Made by a program: the position numbers and the translations under genes. Source: Methylomonas sp. LW13 (GTDB lineage: Bacteria; Pseudomonadota; Gammaproteobacteria; Methylococcales; Methylomonadaceae). Taken from it: a stretch of 64,000 nt of DNA. The stretch is from NCBI RefSeq assembly GCF_016865255.1, contig NZ_CP033381.1, positions 5,084,001 through 5,148,000 of the forward strand. Reading direction: 5' to 3'. Below the pieces are notes generated by a model that searched no databases, was not told the DNA's origin, and saw only the letters and a program-made list of their open reading frames with translations. Of the stretch, positions 55,204 to 64,000 are shown piece after piece. Position 1 is the stretch's first letter; each line of letters starts with the position of its first letter.

Positions 55204-55971
55204 ATGCGACTATTAGCCACTGAACCCGCCAGTATTGCGAAAATTTTGGATGCCAGTATCAAACTGTACTCGGCCTGCTTCAGCAGACTATGGGGCATTC
55301 TTTCAATACTTGCCGTGCTGTATATCGCCATGGGTTTGCTGACTGCAACTTTGCAGCCCGATCCGGCCGCACCACAGACTGCGGCGCTGGAATTATTGTC
55401 TGAGAACCTGTTACTGATATTAGCGTTTGTCATTGTTTTCTCCTTGGTGTCTTTCGTGCTCTATGCCGCCCTTATTTACCGCTTGGATAATGTGACCAAT
55501 GAACGGGAAGACAGTTTTTCCGAAGCGATAACGGCTGGATTCAGAGCCTTTCCCTCAATGTTCCTCGCCGCGTTCCTGTACATGGTTGTGATAATCGTGG
55601 GCTATATCCTGCTGCTGATACCGGGCTTGATCGTGACCTTATCGCTGATGTTTTATCTCTATTTCATCGTCATCGACGGCCTTGGCGGCTATAGAGCTCT
55701 TAGAGCCAGCCACTCTTTGGTTTGGGGAAATTGGTGGCGGACTGCGACAATCTTTACCGTACCGATGATCATCTGGATGGCAGTGATGTTTGCGCTGGGG
55801 TTTTTGATGGCTTTTCTGGCGCCGGCAGACAATCAAGTCTTGATGCAGATTTTGATGAATTTATTGTCGGTGTTTTTCATGCCCTATTTTTTCGCGCTGG
55901 GTTACGTGCAGTTTCACGACTTGAAGTTGCGTAAATCGGGCAGCGACCTTGCCTCTCGCCTAGGCAGATAA
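55204..55971 (+). CDS. Multi-helix membrane protein, first gene of the MoxR operon
   Basis: 255 residues, about six helices (YciC/DUF975-like look: EREDSFSEAITAGFRAFPSM, IDGLGGYRALRASHSLVWGN). Exact family uncertain. Its stop overlaps the next start (TAATG). Relatives in this place of MoxR clusters are typical membrane partners of the AAA+ system. Confidence 0.7.
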   Translation: MRLLATEPASIAKILDASIKLYSACFSRLWGILSILAVLYIAMGLLTATLQPDPAAPQTAALELLSENLLLILAFVIVFSLVSFVLYAALIYRLDNVTNEREDSFSEAITAGFRAFPSMFLAAFLYMVVIIVGYILLLIPGLIVTLSLMFYLYFIVIDGLGGYRALRASHSLVWGNWWRTATIFTVPMIIWMAVMFALGFLMAFLAPADNQVLMQILMNLLSVFFMPYFFALGYVQFHDLKLRKSGSDLASRLGR

Positions 55972-56852
55972 TGCGGTTTGCTGCTTTACTGCTGTTGTGT
56001 CTGGCCGGCTCATCCCAGGCGCAAGACAACAGCTTACAAGCCTGCCTGAACCTTGCCCGGCAACAATCCGGGCAACAGCTAGATATTAAAAAACACTGTC
56101 CGGCTCTGTTCAAGGAATTGGCAAACCAGGGCCTGCTGACCAGTTTCGATCCACCATTAACTGCCGACGTTAGTGCCACGCAACTGGCGCTTTTAGCCGA
56201 CAGCCTGAATAATTCTGGGACCATCCGCCAGGAAGGCCTGACGCTATTGTTAGCTGAAATTTTGATCACGCCAACCGACGACTCGCAAGCGAATTGGTGG
56301 CAAGCCGTCCTGAACTGGCTGAATAGCCTCAAGCCGGCGGACCATGAAGACCAATACCAGCAGTTGCAGCGCTGGCTCGCGGCCTTGAAGCCATCGCAAC
56401 AAGCGGCCGAGATTATCATCTACGTGTCGATTGCCTTATTGCTGGGGCTATCGGCCTGGCTGGTGATTAGCGAGTTGTATCAGGCCGGGGTTTTTCGCAA
56501 ATTTTCCGGCAAGCGCCAGCCCGTCACTCCCGCCGATAAGCTCGCTGAAACGCAGTCATTAGCTTCGCATCCGACGATTAAGACCGTAACCCCGCAAGCT
56601 CAAATCGGCGCCTTGCTGGCGCAACTGATAAACGCACTAATCCAGCGCCAACTGCTTCCGGCCGACCCCAGCCTGACCCATCGGCAACTCGTTAGTCATT
56701 TTCAACAACAAGCCCGACAAGCGGATTCGGCATTTTCCCGTTTGGTCCGCCAAGCCGAACCCTTGCTTTACGGCCATCGCCCTGTTGATGCGGACTTGGT
56801 CGGCAATTACCGGCGCGAGGTGCAGGCGCTATTGGGCAATTTGCGCTCATGA
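55971..56852 (+). CDS. DUF4129 domain protein
   Basis: 293 residues. Signal peptide (MRFAALLLLCLAGSSQA), a periplasmic helical part, one helix at about 142-165 (EIIIYVSIALLLGLSAWLVI), and a cytoplasmic C-terminal DUF4129 domain ending with LVRQAEPLLYGHRPVDADLV. DUF4129 usually accompanies MoxR/DUF58 genes. Overlaps the next gene by 4 bases. Confidence 0.85.
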   Translation: MRFAALLLLCLAGSSQAQDNSLQACLNLARQQSGQQLDIKKHCPALFKELANQGLLTSFDPPLTADVSATQLALLADSLNNSGTIRQEGLTLLLAEILITPTDDSQANWWQAVLNWLNSLKPADHEDQYQQLQRWLAALKPSQQAAEIIIYVSIALLLGLSAWLVISELYQAGVFRKFSGKRQPVTPADKLAETQSLASHPTIKTVTPQAQIGALLAQLINALIQRQLLPADPSLTHRQLVSHFQQQARQADSAFSRLVRQAEPLLYGHRPVDADLVGNYRREVQALLGNLRS

Positions 56853-58144
56853 AAGAACGCCTGATTACCCTTCTAACCGCACTGGCGGCATTGGCGCTGG
56901 TGATTTTGTTGTTGTCGCCGCGCCATCCCGATGCGCAGAAGCCGCTATCGCTACCGACTAGCGAAGACCGCGGAGCAGATGGTCTGAAAGGGCTTTTTAC
57001 CTGGCTACACCGCGAAGGACTGAATGTCGTCAGTTTTCGCAAACGCTACAGCGATCTGCATAAGGACAAAACCCTTCCGGAGCGCGGCAATGTGCTGATT
57101 GCCAGCATGCCCGCTTCCAAAGAAATCCGAGAAACGGAGTGGCCGGCGCTGGCGGACTGGCTGGAGCAAGGCAACACGCTGATCGTTCTAGGCGCCGTGT
57201 ATCAACACCCGGGCTGGGCCGCTGCCGAGGATTGCTTTTGCGATGTTAAGGAACTTTTGTCACGCTACGACTGGATCCTGGATTCCGCAGATCAACAAGA
57301 CGAGCCAAACACCCCGGAAACACAGACGGATCAAACCCTGCAAAGCACCCTAAACACCCTACAAAACAGCCTCAAAGGCGCTCTCCCGCAAGACAGCCAG
57401 TTGCTTGCTCAATCCTCGCACCCCCTGCTGCAGGGCGTAACCATCCTACAGACCCAAACCTCGGCAGACTTGTTAAAAGCCGCATGGACGCTAACCGGCA
57501 GCGAACCTGAGAATCTCTCGCTGCGCTTGCTGTCCGAGCGCGATAGCCATCTCACCACCGCCTGGTGGATGAATGCCGGCGCCGGCCGGATCGTGTTGCT
57601 GCTGACCCCGGATTTGTTTAGTAACCAGCGGTTGGGGCAAGCAGACAACGCCCGGTTTATCGGCAATTTGCTCAAGCAATCCCTCGCGCCAGCAGGCCGA
57701 TTGCTGTTCGACGATTACCATTTCGGCTTGTCCGAACTATACGATCCCGAGCACTTTTTTAAAGACCAACGGCTGCATCAAACCTTGTGGTGCTTTGGCA
57801 TATTCTGGCTGCTTTACGTGGCCGGCTACACCAGCCGCCTGGCGCCGGTGCGCCAAGCCGGCAGTCAACTATCCACCCGGGATTTCATCAAGGTTACCGC
57901 CGAATTTTTCGCGCGCCGCCTGAACCAGCCTGTATTGGCCGAGGCCCTGGTTAAGCATCTGCTGGCGGATATTCATGCTCGGCGGGGCATGCGCAGCGAA
58001 GCGGAAGTCTGGCTTTGGCTGGAACAGCATAGCCGGGTAAGCAACGATCAGATCACACTATTAAAACGGGCGTTAGCCAAACAACGTCTTTCATTACTGC
58101 GTTTATCCAACACTATTACTTACATCAGGACAGTCACGCTATGA
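56849..58144 (+). CDS. DUF4350 domain protein
   Basis: 431 residues. Helix near the N-terminus (TLLTALAALALVILLLS), a DUF4350 domain (about 40-285) including LPERGNVLIASMPASKEIRE, a second helix (TLWCFGIFWLLYVAGYT, about 310), and a cytoplasmic tail. Periplasmic orientation of the domain is inferred. Overlaps moxR by 4 bases. Confidence 0.85.
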   Translation: MKERLITLLTALAALALVILLLSPRHPDAQKPLSLPTSEDRGADGLKGLFTWLHREGLNVVSFRKRYSDLHKDKTLPERGNVLIASMPASKEIRETEWPALADWLEQGNTLIVLGAVYQHPGWAAAEDCFCDVKELLSRYDWILDSADQQDEPNTPETQTDQTLQSTLNTLQNSLKGALPQDSQLLAQSSHPLLQGVTILQTQTSADLLKAAWTLTGSEPENLSLRLLSERDSHLTTAWWMNAGAGRIVLLLTPDLFSNQRLGQADNARFIGNLLKQSLAPAGRLLFDDYHFGLSELYDPEHFFKDQRLHQTLWCFGIFWLLYVAGYTSRLAPVRQAGSQLSTRDFIKVTAEFFARRLNQPVLAEALVKHLLADIHARRGMRSEAEVWLWLEQHSRVSNDQITLLKRALAKQRLSLLRLSNTITYIRTVTL

Positions 58145-59109
58145 GCAACAACGCGGCGCAAAATTTGAATCTCCACCTGCGGCAACAAATAGGCAAGGTG
58201 GTATTCGGCATGGATGAGGTGCTGCATGGCTTGGTCATCGTCTGGATTGCCGACGGCCATGTGCTGCTGGAAGGTGCGCCGGGCCTGGGGAAAACCCTGT
58301 TGGCCAAATCACTGGCGCAATTGATGAGCGGCAGTTTCGGGCGCATCCAAGGCACCGCCGATCTGATGCCGTCCGATATTACCGGTCTGCATATCTTCAA
58401 CACCGAGGCTAACAGTTTCGAATTCGTCCCCGGCCCCTTGTTCAACGAAGTGGTGCTGGTTGATGAAATCAACCGCGCCGGCCCCAAGACCCAATCGGCA
58501 TTGTTGCAGGCAATGGAAGAAAAACTGGTGACGCTGGATAGAAAAACCTATCCGCTAGCAGAAAACTTTTTTCTGATTGCCGCTCAAAACCCCTTCGATT
58601 TCGAGGGCGTTTATCCCTTGCTGGAATCGCAACTGGATCGCTTTTTGGTGCGTCTGGACATTAACTATCCGCAACTGCCGGCGGAGGTGGCGGTGCTCAG
58701 GCACTACGATAAACCGGGCGGCGGGCACAGCACGGCGTTGCAACAAATCCAAGCCCTGCCCGATACGCTACTGCAGCAAGCGCGCCAAGAAGCCGCCGCT
58801 GTTCACGTTGAAGACTGTTTGTACCAATATGCCATCATGCTGGCGGAAGCCAGCCGTAACCATCCGCGTTTAAGCCTGGGCCTGTCGACCCGCGGCGCAC
58901 TTGCCATCATTCGCTGCGCACGGGTTGAAGCGGTGCTGGACGGCCGCGATTTCCTGATCCCCGATGACATCAAAGCGGTCGCGCCGCTGGTAGTCGGGCA
59001 TCGTTTACTGCTCAGTTCCGAAGCCATGCTGGAAGGTTACTCCGCCATTCAAATCTACCGGGAAATCGAAAATCAGGTCGCCGTTCCCCGCAGTGCGGAA
59101 GCGAAATAA
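58141..59109 (+). CDS. MoxR-type AAA+ ATPase
   Basis: 322 residues. Walker A GAPGLGKTLLAKSLAQL, Walker B VVLVDEINRAGPKTQSALLQ, sensor-1 region FFLIAAQNPFDFEGVYPL, and a C-terminal lid. MoxR proteins act as chaperone-like ATPases, often with a VWA/DUF58 partner, in assembly of cofactor-bearing or envelope complexes. Overlaps DUF58 start by 1 base. Confidence 0.95.
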   Translation: MSNNAAQNLNLHLRQQIGKVVFGMDEVLHGLVIVWIADGHVLLEGAPGLGKTLLAKSLAQLMSGSFGRIQGTADLMPSDITGLHIFNTEANSFEFVPGPLFNEVVLVDEINRAGPKTQSALLQAMEEKLVTLDRKTYPLAENFFLIAAQNPFDFEGVYPLLESQLDRFLVRLDINYPQLPAEVAVLRHYDKPGGGHSTALQQIQALPDTLLQQARQEAAAVHVEDCLYQYAIMLAEASRNHPRLSLGLSTRGALAIIRCARVEAVLDGRDFLIPDDIKAVAPLVVGHRLLLSSEAMLEGYSAIQIYREIENQVAVPRSAEAK

Positions 59110-60407
59110 TGTCGATATCGCGTTTGACACTGCTGCTGGCCGGCTTGATTGTTCTGCTGGCCATCGCCGGTATCTGGAGCGGCGAGCCGCTGCAAGGTTT
59201 CTGGCGATGGCCGGCGGCCTTGCTGATAACGCTGATGGCTTGGGAACGCTTCAGGTTGATGGACAATATTGAGTTGCATAGACAAGTTCCGGCCACTTTG
59301 GCACTGGGCGAGTCAGTCGGCTACAGCATTCAAGTCTGCAATCGGGCCGGCGCCAAGGTCCGCTTCGAAACCCAAAGCGACTACCCTGCCGCGATTGTCG
59401 GCGACAACTCGCTGCAGCGTTGGCTACTGGGCGCACATGAAACCCAAAGCCGGCAGTTTTCGATTACGCCCACCCGCTTGGGCGGCACGTCCTTGGGCAG
59501 TTTGTATGTAAAACAGCTGGGCGCGTTCGGCTTGTGCTGGTGGACGCGGCGGATAGACGACGATATCGCCATGCGGATAGAACCCGCCCGGCTGAACAAC
59601 TTTGTAGACCTATCCGGCATGCAGCAGCTTGGTAGCCGCGGCAGCGTCCAGGCTCGCAGTAGTGGCGTCGAGTTTTTGGATTTAAGCGAGTATCGGCGCG
59701 GCGATTCCTTGCGCAGCATAGACTGGAAGGCCACGGCCCGGCGCGGCAAGCCGATGGTGCGGCACTTCGAGCGCGAACATTTGCTGGAAATTGCGGTGCT
59801 GATCGATTGCGGTTTGAGCAGCCGCCTGCAAAGCGAACACATGGACCGCTTACATCATTACATCAATGTCGCCGCCAAATTGACGGAATTTGCCAGCTAC
59901 CAAGGCGACCGGATCGCCTGTCTGGCCTACGCCCAACAAACTGTCGATAAAACGCCGATGGCCGGCGGCATGAACTCGGTCCGGGCCATACGTCAGCTGT
60001 TGAGCCGGCTCACAGTGTTTAACGAGAACGGCAATGCCCTGAATGCCGCACTGGAGGTCAAGCAACTGCTGAAACGGCGCGGTCTGGTGATTTTCCTGAC
60101 CGAACTGGAACAGCCGGAAGCCGCTTTGCAGTTGGTTCAAGCCGGGAAATTACTTTCCACCAAACATCAAGTCCTGGTCGCCACAGTCGATGAGCCGGCG
60201 ATTGGCGACGATCTGAAACAAAACGGGGTCTACTGGCAGGACCCTTATCGGAAATTCGCCATTCTCGAATACCTGCGCGGCCGCGAGTTGACCCGCAAGC
60301 GTTTACAGGGCAGTGGGGTAGCGGTAACCAGCGCCACCGCACAGAATCTGGACCGGCGGATACTGGCTTATTACCGGAACAAGCGCGACACCATCGCGGC
60401 AGCCTGA
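59109..60407 (+). CDS. DUF58 domain protein (MoxR partner)
   Basis: 432 residues. Two N-terminal helices (about 5-45) and a DUF58 domain with YRRGDSLRSIDWKATARRGK followed by MVRHFEREH, then a VWA-like beta strand ILEIAVLIDCGLSSRL. It is the conserved partner of MoxR; a metal-dependent VWA-type binding role is inferred. Confidence 0.9.
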   Translation: MSISRLTLLLAGLIVLLAIAGIWSGEPLQGFWRWPAALLITLMAWERFRLMDNIELHRQVPATLALGESVGYSIQVCNRAGAKVRFETQSDYPAAIVGDNSLQRWLLGAHETQSRQFSITPTRLGGTSLGSLYVKQLGAFGLCWWTRRIDDDIAMRIEPARLNNFVDLSGMQQLGSRGSVQARSSGVEFLDLSEYRRGDSLRSIDWKATARRGKPMVRHFEREHLLEIAVLIDCGLSSRLQSEHMDRLHHYINVAAKLTEFASYQGDRIACLAYAQQTVDKTPMAGGMNSVRAIRQLLSRLTVFNENGNALNAALEVKQLLKRRGLVIFLTELEQPEAALQLVQAGKLLSTKHQVLVATVDEPAIGDDLKQNGVYWQDPYRKFAILEYLRGRELTRKRLQGSGVAVTSATAQNLDRRILAYYRNKRDTIAAA

Positions 60408-60459
60408 TGTTAAATACCCGGTACCAACCTGTGTAAACAACTGACCTGTTTTTAATAAG

Positions 60460-61230
60460 ATGATGAATAACCCCCTGAATAAACCCGGTTCGTTCCAGGA
60501 TTATCTGCACATACAATCGGCAGACGGTATGGATTACCAGTTGGAAATTGCCGGAATGGGCGCACGTACCTATGCCTTCGTCATCGATTGGCATATACGG
60601 CTGTTGTTGGCGATCAGTTGGGTTGCGATCTGCGGCGTGGCGTTTTTTAACTGGGAAGAACTGCGCAACGTGTTTAAACCGGGACATCCCGGCTATACCG
60701 GCCTGATTTTAATCTTGCCGACCCTGCTGATATATTTTTTGTATCACCCGGTGCTGGAAATCCTGATGGCCGGACGAACGCCGGGCAAGCGCATGACCGG
60801 GGTTCGCCTGGTGGATTTACAAGGGCATACCCCCGGCATCGGCGCGCTGTTGTTGCGCAATGTGTTTCGCCTGATCGACTCGCTACCCGGCTTTTATTTT
60901 CTTGGCCTGGTGGCAGTCGCCTTCACCGGCAAACACCAGCGGATCGGCGATTTGGCGGCGGGCCTGGTACTGGTGTATGACAACGTCGACAAGACCCATT
61001 CCTTGCAGCAAATTTCCACGTTAACCCTGCATTCCCGTTTAAGTGGCGACGATCAGACCCTGCTGCTGGATCTGTTGAAGCGCTGGGACGAACTGGCCTC
61101 CGAACGCCGGATCTTGTTCGCCACACAATTTTTAAGCCGAATCGGCCGCGACATTCCTGAAGCAAGTGACAAACAGACGCAAGAACAGGCCTTAAAACGG
61201 GCTCTGAAAAGCTTGTTAGGCGAACCCTGA
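60460..61230 (+). CDS. RDD family membrane protein
   Basis: 256 residues with RDD signature pieces (AFVIDWHIRLLLAISWVAI, then GRTPGKRMTGVRLVDLQGHT and DKTHSLQ) and three helices. Basic residues near the first helix and the conserved DD/ID of the family name are degenerate here. Fifty-two bp after DUF58; 7 bp before SpoIIM. Confidence 0.85.
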   Translation: MMNNPLNKPGSFQDYLHIQSADGMDYQLEIAGMGARTYAFVIDWHIRLLLAISWVAICGVAFFNWEELRNVFKPGHPGYTGLILILPTLLIYFLYHPVLEILMAGRTPGKRMTGVRLVDLQGHTPGIGALLLRNVFRLIDSLPGFYFLGLVAVAFTGKHQRIGDLAAGLVLVYDNVDKTHSLQQISTLTLHSRLSGDDQTLLLDLLKRWDELASERRILFATQFLSRIGRDIPEASDKQTQEQALKRALKSLLGEP

Positions 61231-61237
61231 GCCGACG

Positions 61238-62227
61238 ATGCAGCAGTTAAACAACCAATCTCAAGCATTGTCTCACTGGTTAAATGCCCGGAAAAGCCAA
61301 TGGGAAAGCCTGGAAAACACCCTTAAACCGACGGCTAGCCGCCGCGCCCAGGAAATCAGTGATGCCCGCCAGCTGCTGTCAGGCTATCGCGCCCTGTTGA
61401 GCGATTTGTCCTTGTCGCGCCGGGTAAACGGCAAAGCCATGATTACCCGTTACCTGGAAAACCTGTTCTTAAAAGCCCACGAAGAAATCTACCGTCCCGC
61501 CAATCATCCTTTGGCGCGTTTGATCGATTTATATCATTGGGAAATACCGCGGCTGATGCGAGAATTGAAAACCGCAATTTTCAGCGCCTTTGCGCTGTTC
61601 GCACTGGGTATTGCCGCCGGCTGGTGGCTGATTGGCAGCTATCCCGATCTGATCGGTCTGCTGGCCTCGCCGAAGATGATAGACCACGTTCAGAAAGGCG
61701 AATTATGGACCGACGGCCTGCTCAACGTCGCGCCGTCCTCGGTATTGTCGCTTAGCATTGCCGCCAACAACATCACGGTGACACTCTTCGCTTTTGGCTT
61801 GGGGGCATTCTACGGCGTCGGCACCCTCTACATCATCGGCTTCAACGGTTTCATGCTGGGCGGAATCTTTGCCTTTACCGCCGCTTACCAGCTGGACGGG
61901 CGGTTGTTTGCCTTCATCATTGGCCATGGCGTGGTCGAATTAAGCGTCATCATCATCGCCGGCGCGATGGGCTTGCAACTCGGCGAAGCCCTGATACGGC
62001 CCGGCGCCCGCAATCGACTGCAAGCGTTTCAGGAAACCAGCATCAGTGCCGGCAAAGTACTGCTTGCGGTAACCCCGTTTCTGATTTTTGCCGGTTTGAT
62101 CGAAGGCTTTGTCTCTCCCGATCAAGCCTTCAATTTGCCGCAAAGAGCGGTGATCGGCTGCTGCAGCGGCATGATATTCTGGCTGATTCTGTTGTTCGGC
62201 GTGCCGGGAAAATCCAGACAGCAGTGA
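61238..62227 (+). CDS. SpoIIM family membrane protein (stage II sporulation protein M-like)
   Basis: 329 residues. Polar N-terminal half, then about six helices from 110 (AIFSAFALFALGIAAGWWLI; FAFGLGAFYGVGTLYIIGFN; FIIGHGVVELSVIIIAGAMG). SpoIIM homologues occur widely in non-spore-formers next to RDD, MoxR and DUF58 genes. Last gene of the seven-gene operon. Confidence 0.88.
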   Translation: MQQLNNQSQALSHWLNARKSQWESLENTLKPTASRRAQEISDARQLLSGYRALLSDLSLSRRVNGKAMITRYLENLFLKAHEEIYRPANHPLARLIDLYHWEIPRLMRELKTAIFSAFALFALGIAAGWWLIGSYPDLIGLLASPKMIDHVQKGELWTDGLLNVAPSSVLSLSIAANNITVTLFAFGLGAFYGVGTLYIIGFNGFMLGGIFAFTAAYQLDGRLFAFIIGHGVVELSVIIIAGAMGLQLGEALIRPGARNRLQAFQETSISAGKVLLAVTPFLIFAGLIEGFVSPDQAFNLPQRAVIGCCSGMIFWLILLFGVPGKSRQQ

Positions 62228-62459
62228 CAGTACTTCGCAGCTATTCGGTATAGGCTAATACTGCTTAAGGTATTGCCTTGCCGATAATAGCGATAGCTTG
62301 GTTGTCGAAACGATAGGTTGAATTGGAGAGGACGAGGTAGAGGCTTGCTGCTTTTTAAGCTCGGCTAGCGCCAGTCTTGTATTGAAAAGCCCGAGTAATA
62401 AGTCTGGCAAAAGTGGCGCGGACGGGCCTGTGAGGACGCCGGCCCGCGCCTTCTAAAGC
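62228..62459. other. Intergenic stretch with a bulged GC-rich hairpin, possible sodB terminator
   Basis: Within about 62414-62450, GGCG..CGGGCC pairs with GGCCCG..CGCC (bulged). On the minus strand it is followed by ACTTTT, as a weak terminator for sodB would be. Nothing else recognised. Confidence 0.35.
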
Positions 62460-63041
62460 TTAAGCTTCGTAGTTGGCGCTGGCAAATTCCCAGTTAACCA
62501 AGGCCCAGAACGCTTCCAGGTATTTTGGGCGCAGATTGCGGAAATCGATGTAATAAGCGTGTTCCCAAACATCGCAAGTCAACAACGGCGTTTGGCCGGC
62601 GGTCAACGGGCAACCGGCGTTACTGGTGCTAACCAGTTCCAAGCCGCCTTTATCGTTTTTCACCAACCACGCCCAGCCTGAGCCGAAAGTGGTGACCGCG
62701 CATTTGGTGAATTCTTCTTTGAATTTCTCGAAAGAACCGAAAGTTCTGTCAATGGCATTTGCCAGACCACCGGTAGGTTCGCCGCCGCCGTTGGGAGACA
62801 GGCTGTTCCAATAAAAGGTGTGGTTCCAGATTTGCGCTGCGTTGTTGAATACGCCGCCAGAGGATTTTTTCACGATCTCTTCCAGAGACAAGCCTTCAAA
62901 CTCGGTGCCGGGAACCAGATTATTCAGGTTGGTAACATAAGTTTGGTGATGTTTGCCGTAGTGAAATTCGATCGTTTCTGCGGAAATGTGCGGCGCCAAT
63001 GCGTCTTTTGCGTACGGTAATGCAGGTAATTCAAAAGCCAT
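62460..63041 (-). CDS. sodB: Superoxide dismutase [Fe]
   Basis: 193 residues. Metal ligands H27, H74, D157 and H161 are in [18 protein letters not shown] and [11 protein letters not shown]70 in NNAAQIWNH and the FGSGWAWLV stretch are the pattern of the Fe enzyme. It removes superoxide in the cytoplasm. Strong ribosome site GGAGAATAAAG on the minus strand before the ATG. Confidence 0.95.
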   Translation of the reverse strand: MAFELPALPYAKDALAPHISAETIEFHYGKHHQTYVTNLNNLVPGTEFEGLSLEEIVKKSSGGVFNNAAQIWNHTFYWNSLSPNGGGEPTGGLANAIDRTFGSFEKFKEEFTKCAVTTFGSGWAWLVKNDKGGLELVSTSNAGCPLTAGQTPLLTCDVWEHAYYIDFRNLRPKYLEAFWALVNWEFASANYEA

Positions 63042-63165
63042 CTTTATTCTCCAGATTGATTGAACAGCAGCAGTGATTAGGCGCGGGCTTACCGCCCAAA
63101 CCTAATTACCCAGCATTATAATAAAGAATTATTGCTTAACACTACCTAATCTAAGGAAAACAACG

Positions 63166-63639
63166 ATGGCACTTGAGGTTGAACATAAGTTTTTGCTGGC
63201 GAACGACGACTGGCGCGGCGAAATCGATCATTCCGTACACTACAAACAGGGCTATTTGAGTAGCAGTCCGCTTAGCTCAGTAAGGGTGCGGATTTCCGAT
63301 AGCCAGGCTTGGCTGAATATCAAGAGCGCCACTATCGGCACCCATCGTCAAGAATTTGAGTATGAAATCCCTTTGCCTGACGCCAACAGTATTCTCGACG
63401 AACTATGCCACAAGCCGTTGGTGGAAAAAACCCGTCATTTTGTTTATCGGGATCGGCACGTTTGGGAAATTGACGAGTTCATGGGCGATAACCAAGGTTT
63501 GATTGTCGCCGAAATCGAATTGTCGACAGTAGGCGAGGCCTTTGTTAAGCCGGACTGGGTCGGCATGGAAGTTACCGACGATATACGCTATTACAACAAT
63601 AATCTCTGCAAGTATCCGTTCAAGGATTGGGATAAATAA
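63166..63639 (+). CDS. CYTH-domain phosphohydrolase (triphosphate tunnel metalloenzyme)
   Basis: 157 residues. The ExExK signature is E4-V-E6-H-K8 at the start (MALEVEHKFLL). Later charged beta strands (SVRVRISDSQAWLNIKSA, IVAEIELSTVGEAF) line the tunnel in relatives. Bacterial short CYTH proteins such as NeuTTM hydrolyse tripolyphosphate; the role here is inferred. AAGGAAAAC ribosome site upstream of ATG 63166. Divergent from sodB. Confidence 0.9.
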   Translation: MALEVEHKFLLANDDWRGEIDHSVHYKQGYLSSSPLSSVRVRISDSQAWLNIKSATIGTHRQEFEYEIPLPDANSILDELCHKPLVEKTRHFVYRDRHVWEIDEFMGDNQGLIVAEIELSTVGEAFVKPDWVGMEVTDDIRYYNNNLCKYPFKDWDK

Positions 63640-63870
63640 GCGGCAACAAGCCAGATAGGCGATAAAAGTTGCCGTTTTCCGAGGTTTGCGGCGCTTGTTG
63701 CAAAACTGGGACAAGATATTCGCAGAATCGCTACAGCGCTACAAATGCATACCTAGCCTGCCTCACTAAAGCCTGGCGCTTAGCGAATTTTTGCGATAGG
63801 TAATACTTTGTTAAAACAATAATTTAAAGGACGTATTGAAATCCAAAATGCAATGCTCTATATTGAATGT
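63640..63870. other. Intergenic stretch before the last gene
   Basis: About 230 bp. Nothing recognised except AAAGGA at about 63827-63832, which is a plausible ribosome-site-like string too far (40 bp) from the ATG at 63871. Confidence 0.3.
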
Positions 63871-64000
63871 ATGAGCAAAGCTACTTTTGTTGTTTTATTG
63901 ATACTTTTTGCCGGTCCGCTGCATGCATCGGAGCTGGCGACCGCTATTGCCCGTTTGGAAAGCGAGTGGGCCAACGTTTATTATCAAAGCGACGAAACCC
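63871..64000 (+). CDS. Exported protein, 3' partial
   Basis: The first 43 residues are visible. They begin with a good signal peptide (MSKATFVVLLILFAGPLHA, cleavage before SELAT). The mature start SELATAIARLESEWANVYYQ is helical and TPR-like. The ATG at 63867 in another frame gives a poor sequence, so 63871 is chosen. The gene runs out of the window. Confidence 0.6.
   Translation, partial: MSKATFVVLLILFAGPLHASELATAIARLESEWANVYYQSDET

Overview
The window looks like chromosomal DNA of a gammaproteobacterium with moderate GC, dense genes and few obvious foreign genes. Gammaproteobacterial markers include YcgL, YfbR, PriA, DsbB, RibF, Fe-SOD and class I fumarase. The style of the intergenic repeats and several conserved proteins of unknown function (DUF2333, DUF5765, VPLPA-type sorting tail) would fit a methanotroph-like relative (Methylococcales, for example Methylomonas). 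No methane-oxidation gene is present, so this placement is an inference.

Layout. 1-1.2 kb: end of a retropepsin-like protease and YfbR. 1.2-6.9 kb: a self-contained NAD salvage locus. A divergent NrtR-type regulator with a dead Nudix domain faces a nicotinamidase-like hydrolase, PncB, NadE and NadM-Nudix, with a near-perfect 27-bp palindrome between them. 7-16.4 kb: small His/Tyr-rich secreted proteins, an Old Yellow Enzyme, a cluster of membrane AraC regulator, SDR-DoxX fusion, DUF2269 and DUF4166 genes, a Uma2 nuclease, fumarase, and a CheW-like protein with a zinc-binding CZB insertion. 16.4-17.4 kb: a gene-free island of palindromic repeats with a possible scrap of REP-associated transposase. 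17.4-23.7 kb: methyltransferase, YcxB-like protein, NDH-2, RlpA, an exported sorting-tail protein and a FecI/FecR pair without a local receptor gene. 23.7-30.4 kb: a repeat-bearing gap, then guaA, a methyltransferase, guaB and two membrane proteins.

30.4-34.9 kb: YcgL, DUF2333, DUF4389, DNA polymerase IV and a polytopic membrane protein. 35-36.4 kb: a low-GC Cys-rich secreted protein with four C-x4-G-x-W repeats, then a repeat-filled gap. 36.4-43 kb: NlpC/P60 lipoprotein, nitroreductase, DUF5765, PriA, DsbB and a UspE-like protein. 43-46.5 kb: a potassium/ion module made of a CPA antiporter, a soluble RCK protein and a 6-TM RCK channel. 46.5-54.9 kb: SDR, spore-photoproduct-lyase-like radical SAM protein, small exported protein with a long leader, PilZ membrane protein, LOG-family protein, RibF, DUF1289, flippase, and a TetR/GST divergon. 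55.2-62.2 kb: a seven-gene MoxR/DUF58/DUF4129/DUF4350/RDD/SpoIIM operon. 62.4 kb to end: Fe-SOD, a CYTH protein and the start of an exported protein.

The least ordinary signals are three. One is a dispersed element of about 210 bp found twice (24.2 kb and 40.8 kb), whose landmarks sit at the same internal offsets and which starts with head-to-head DnaA-box-like 9-mers. The second is the NrtR palindrome and its NAD operon. The third is the CheW-like protein interrupted by a CZB domain. No tRNA, rRNA, CRISPR array, intact insertion sequence or prophage was seen.
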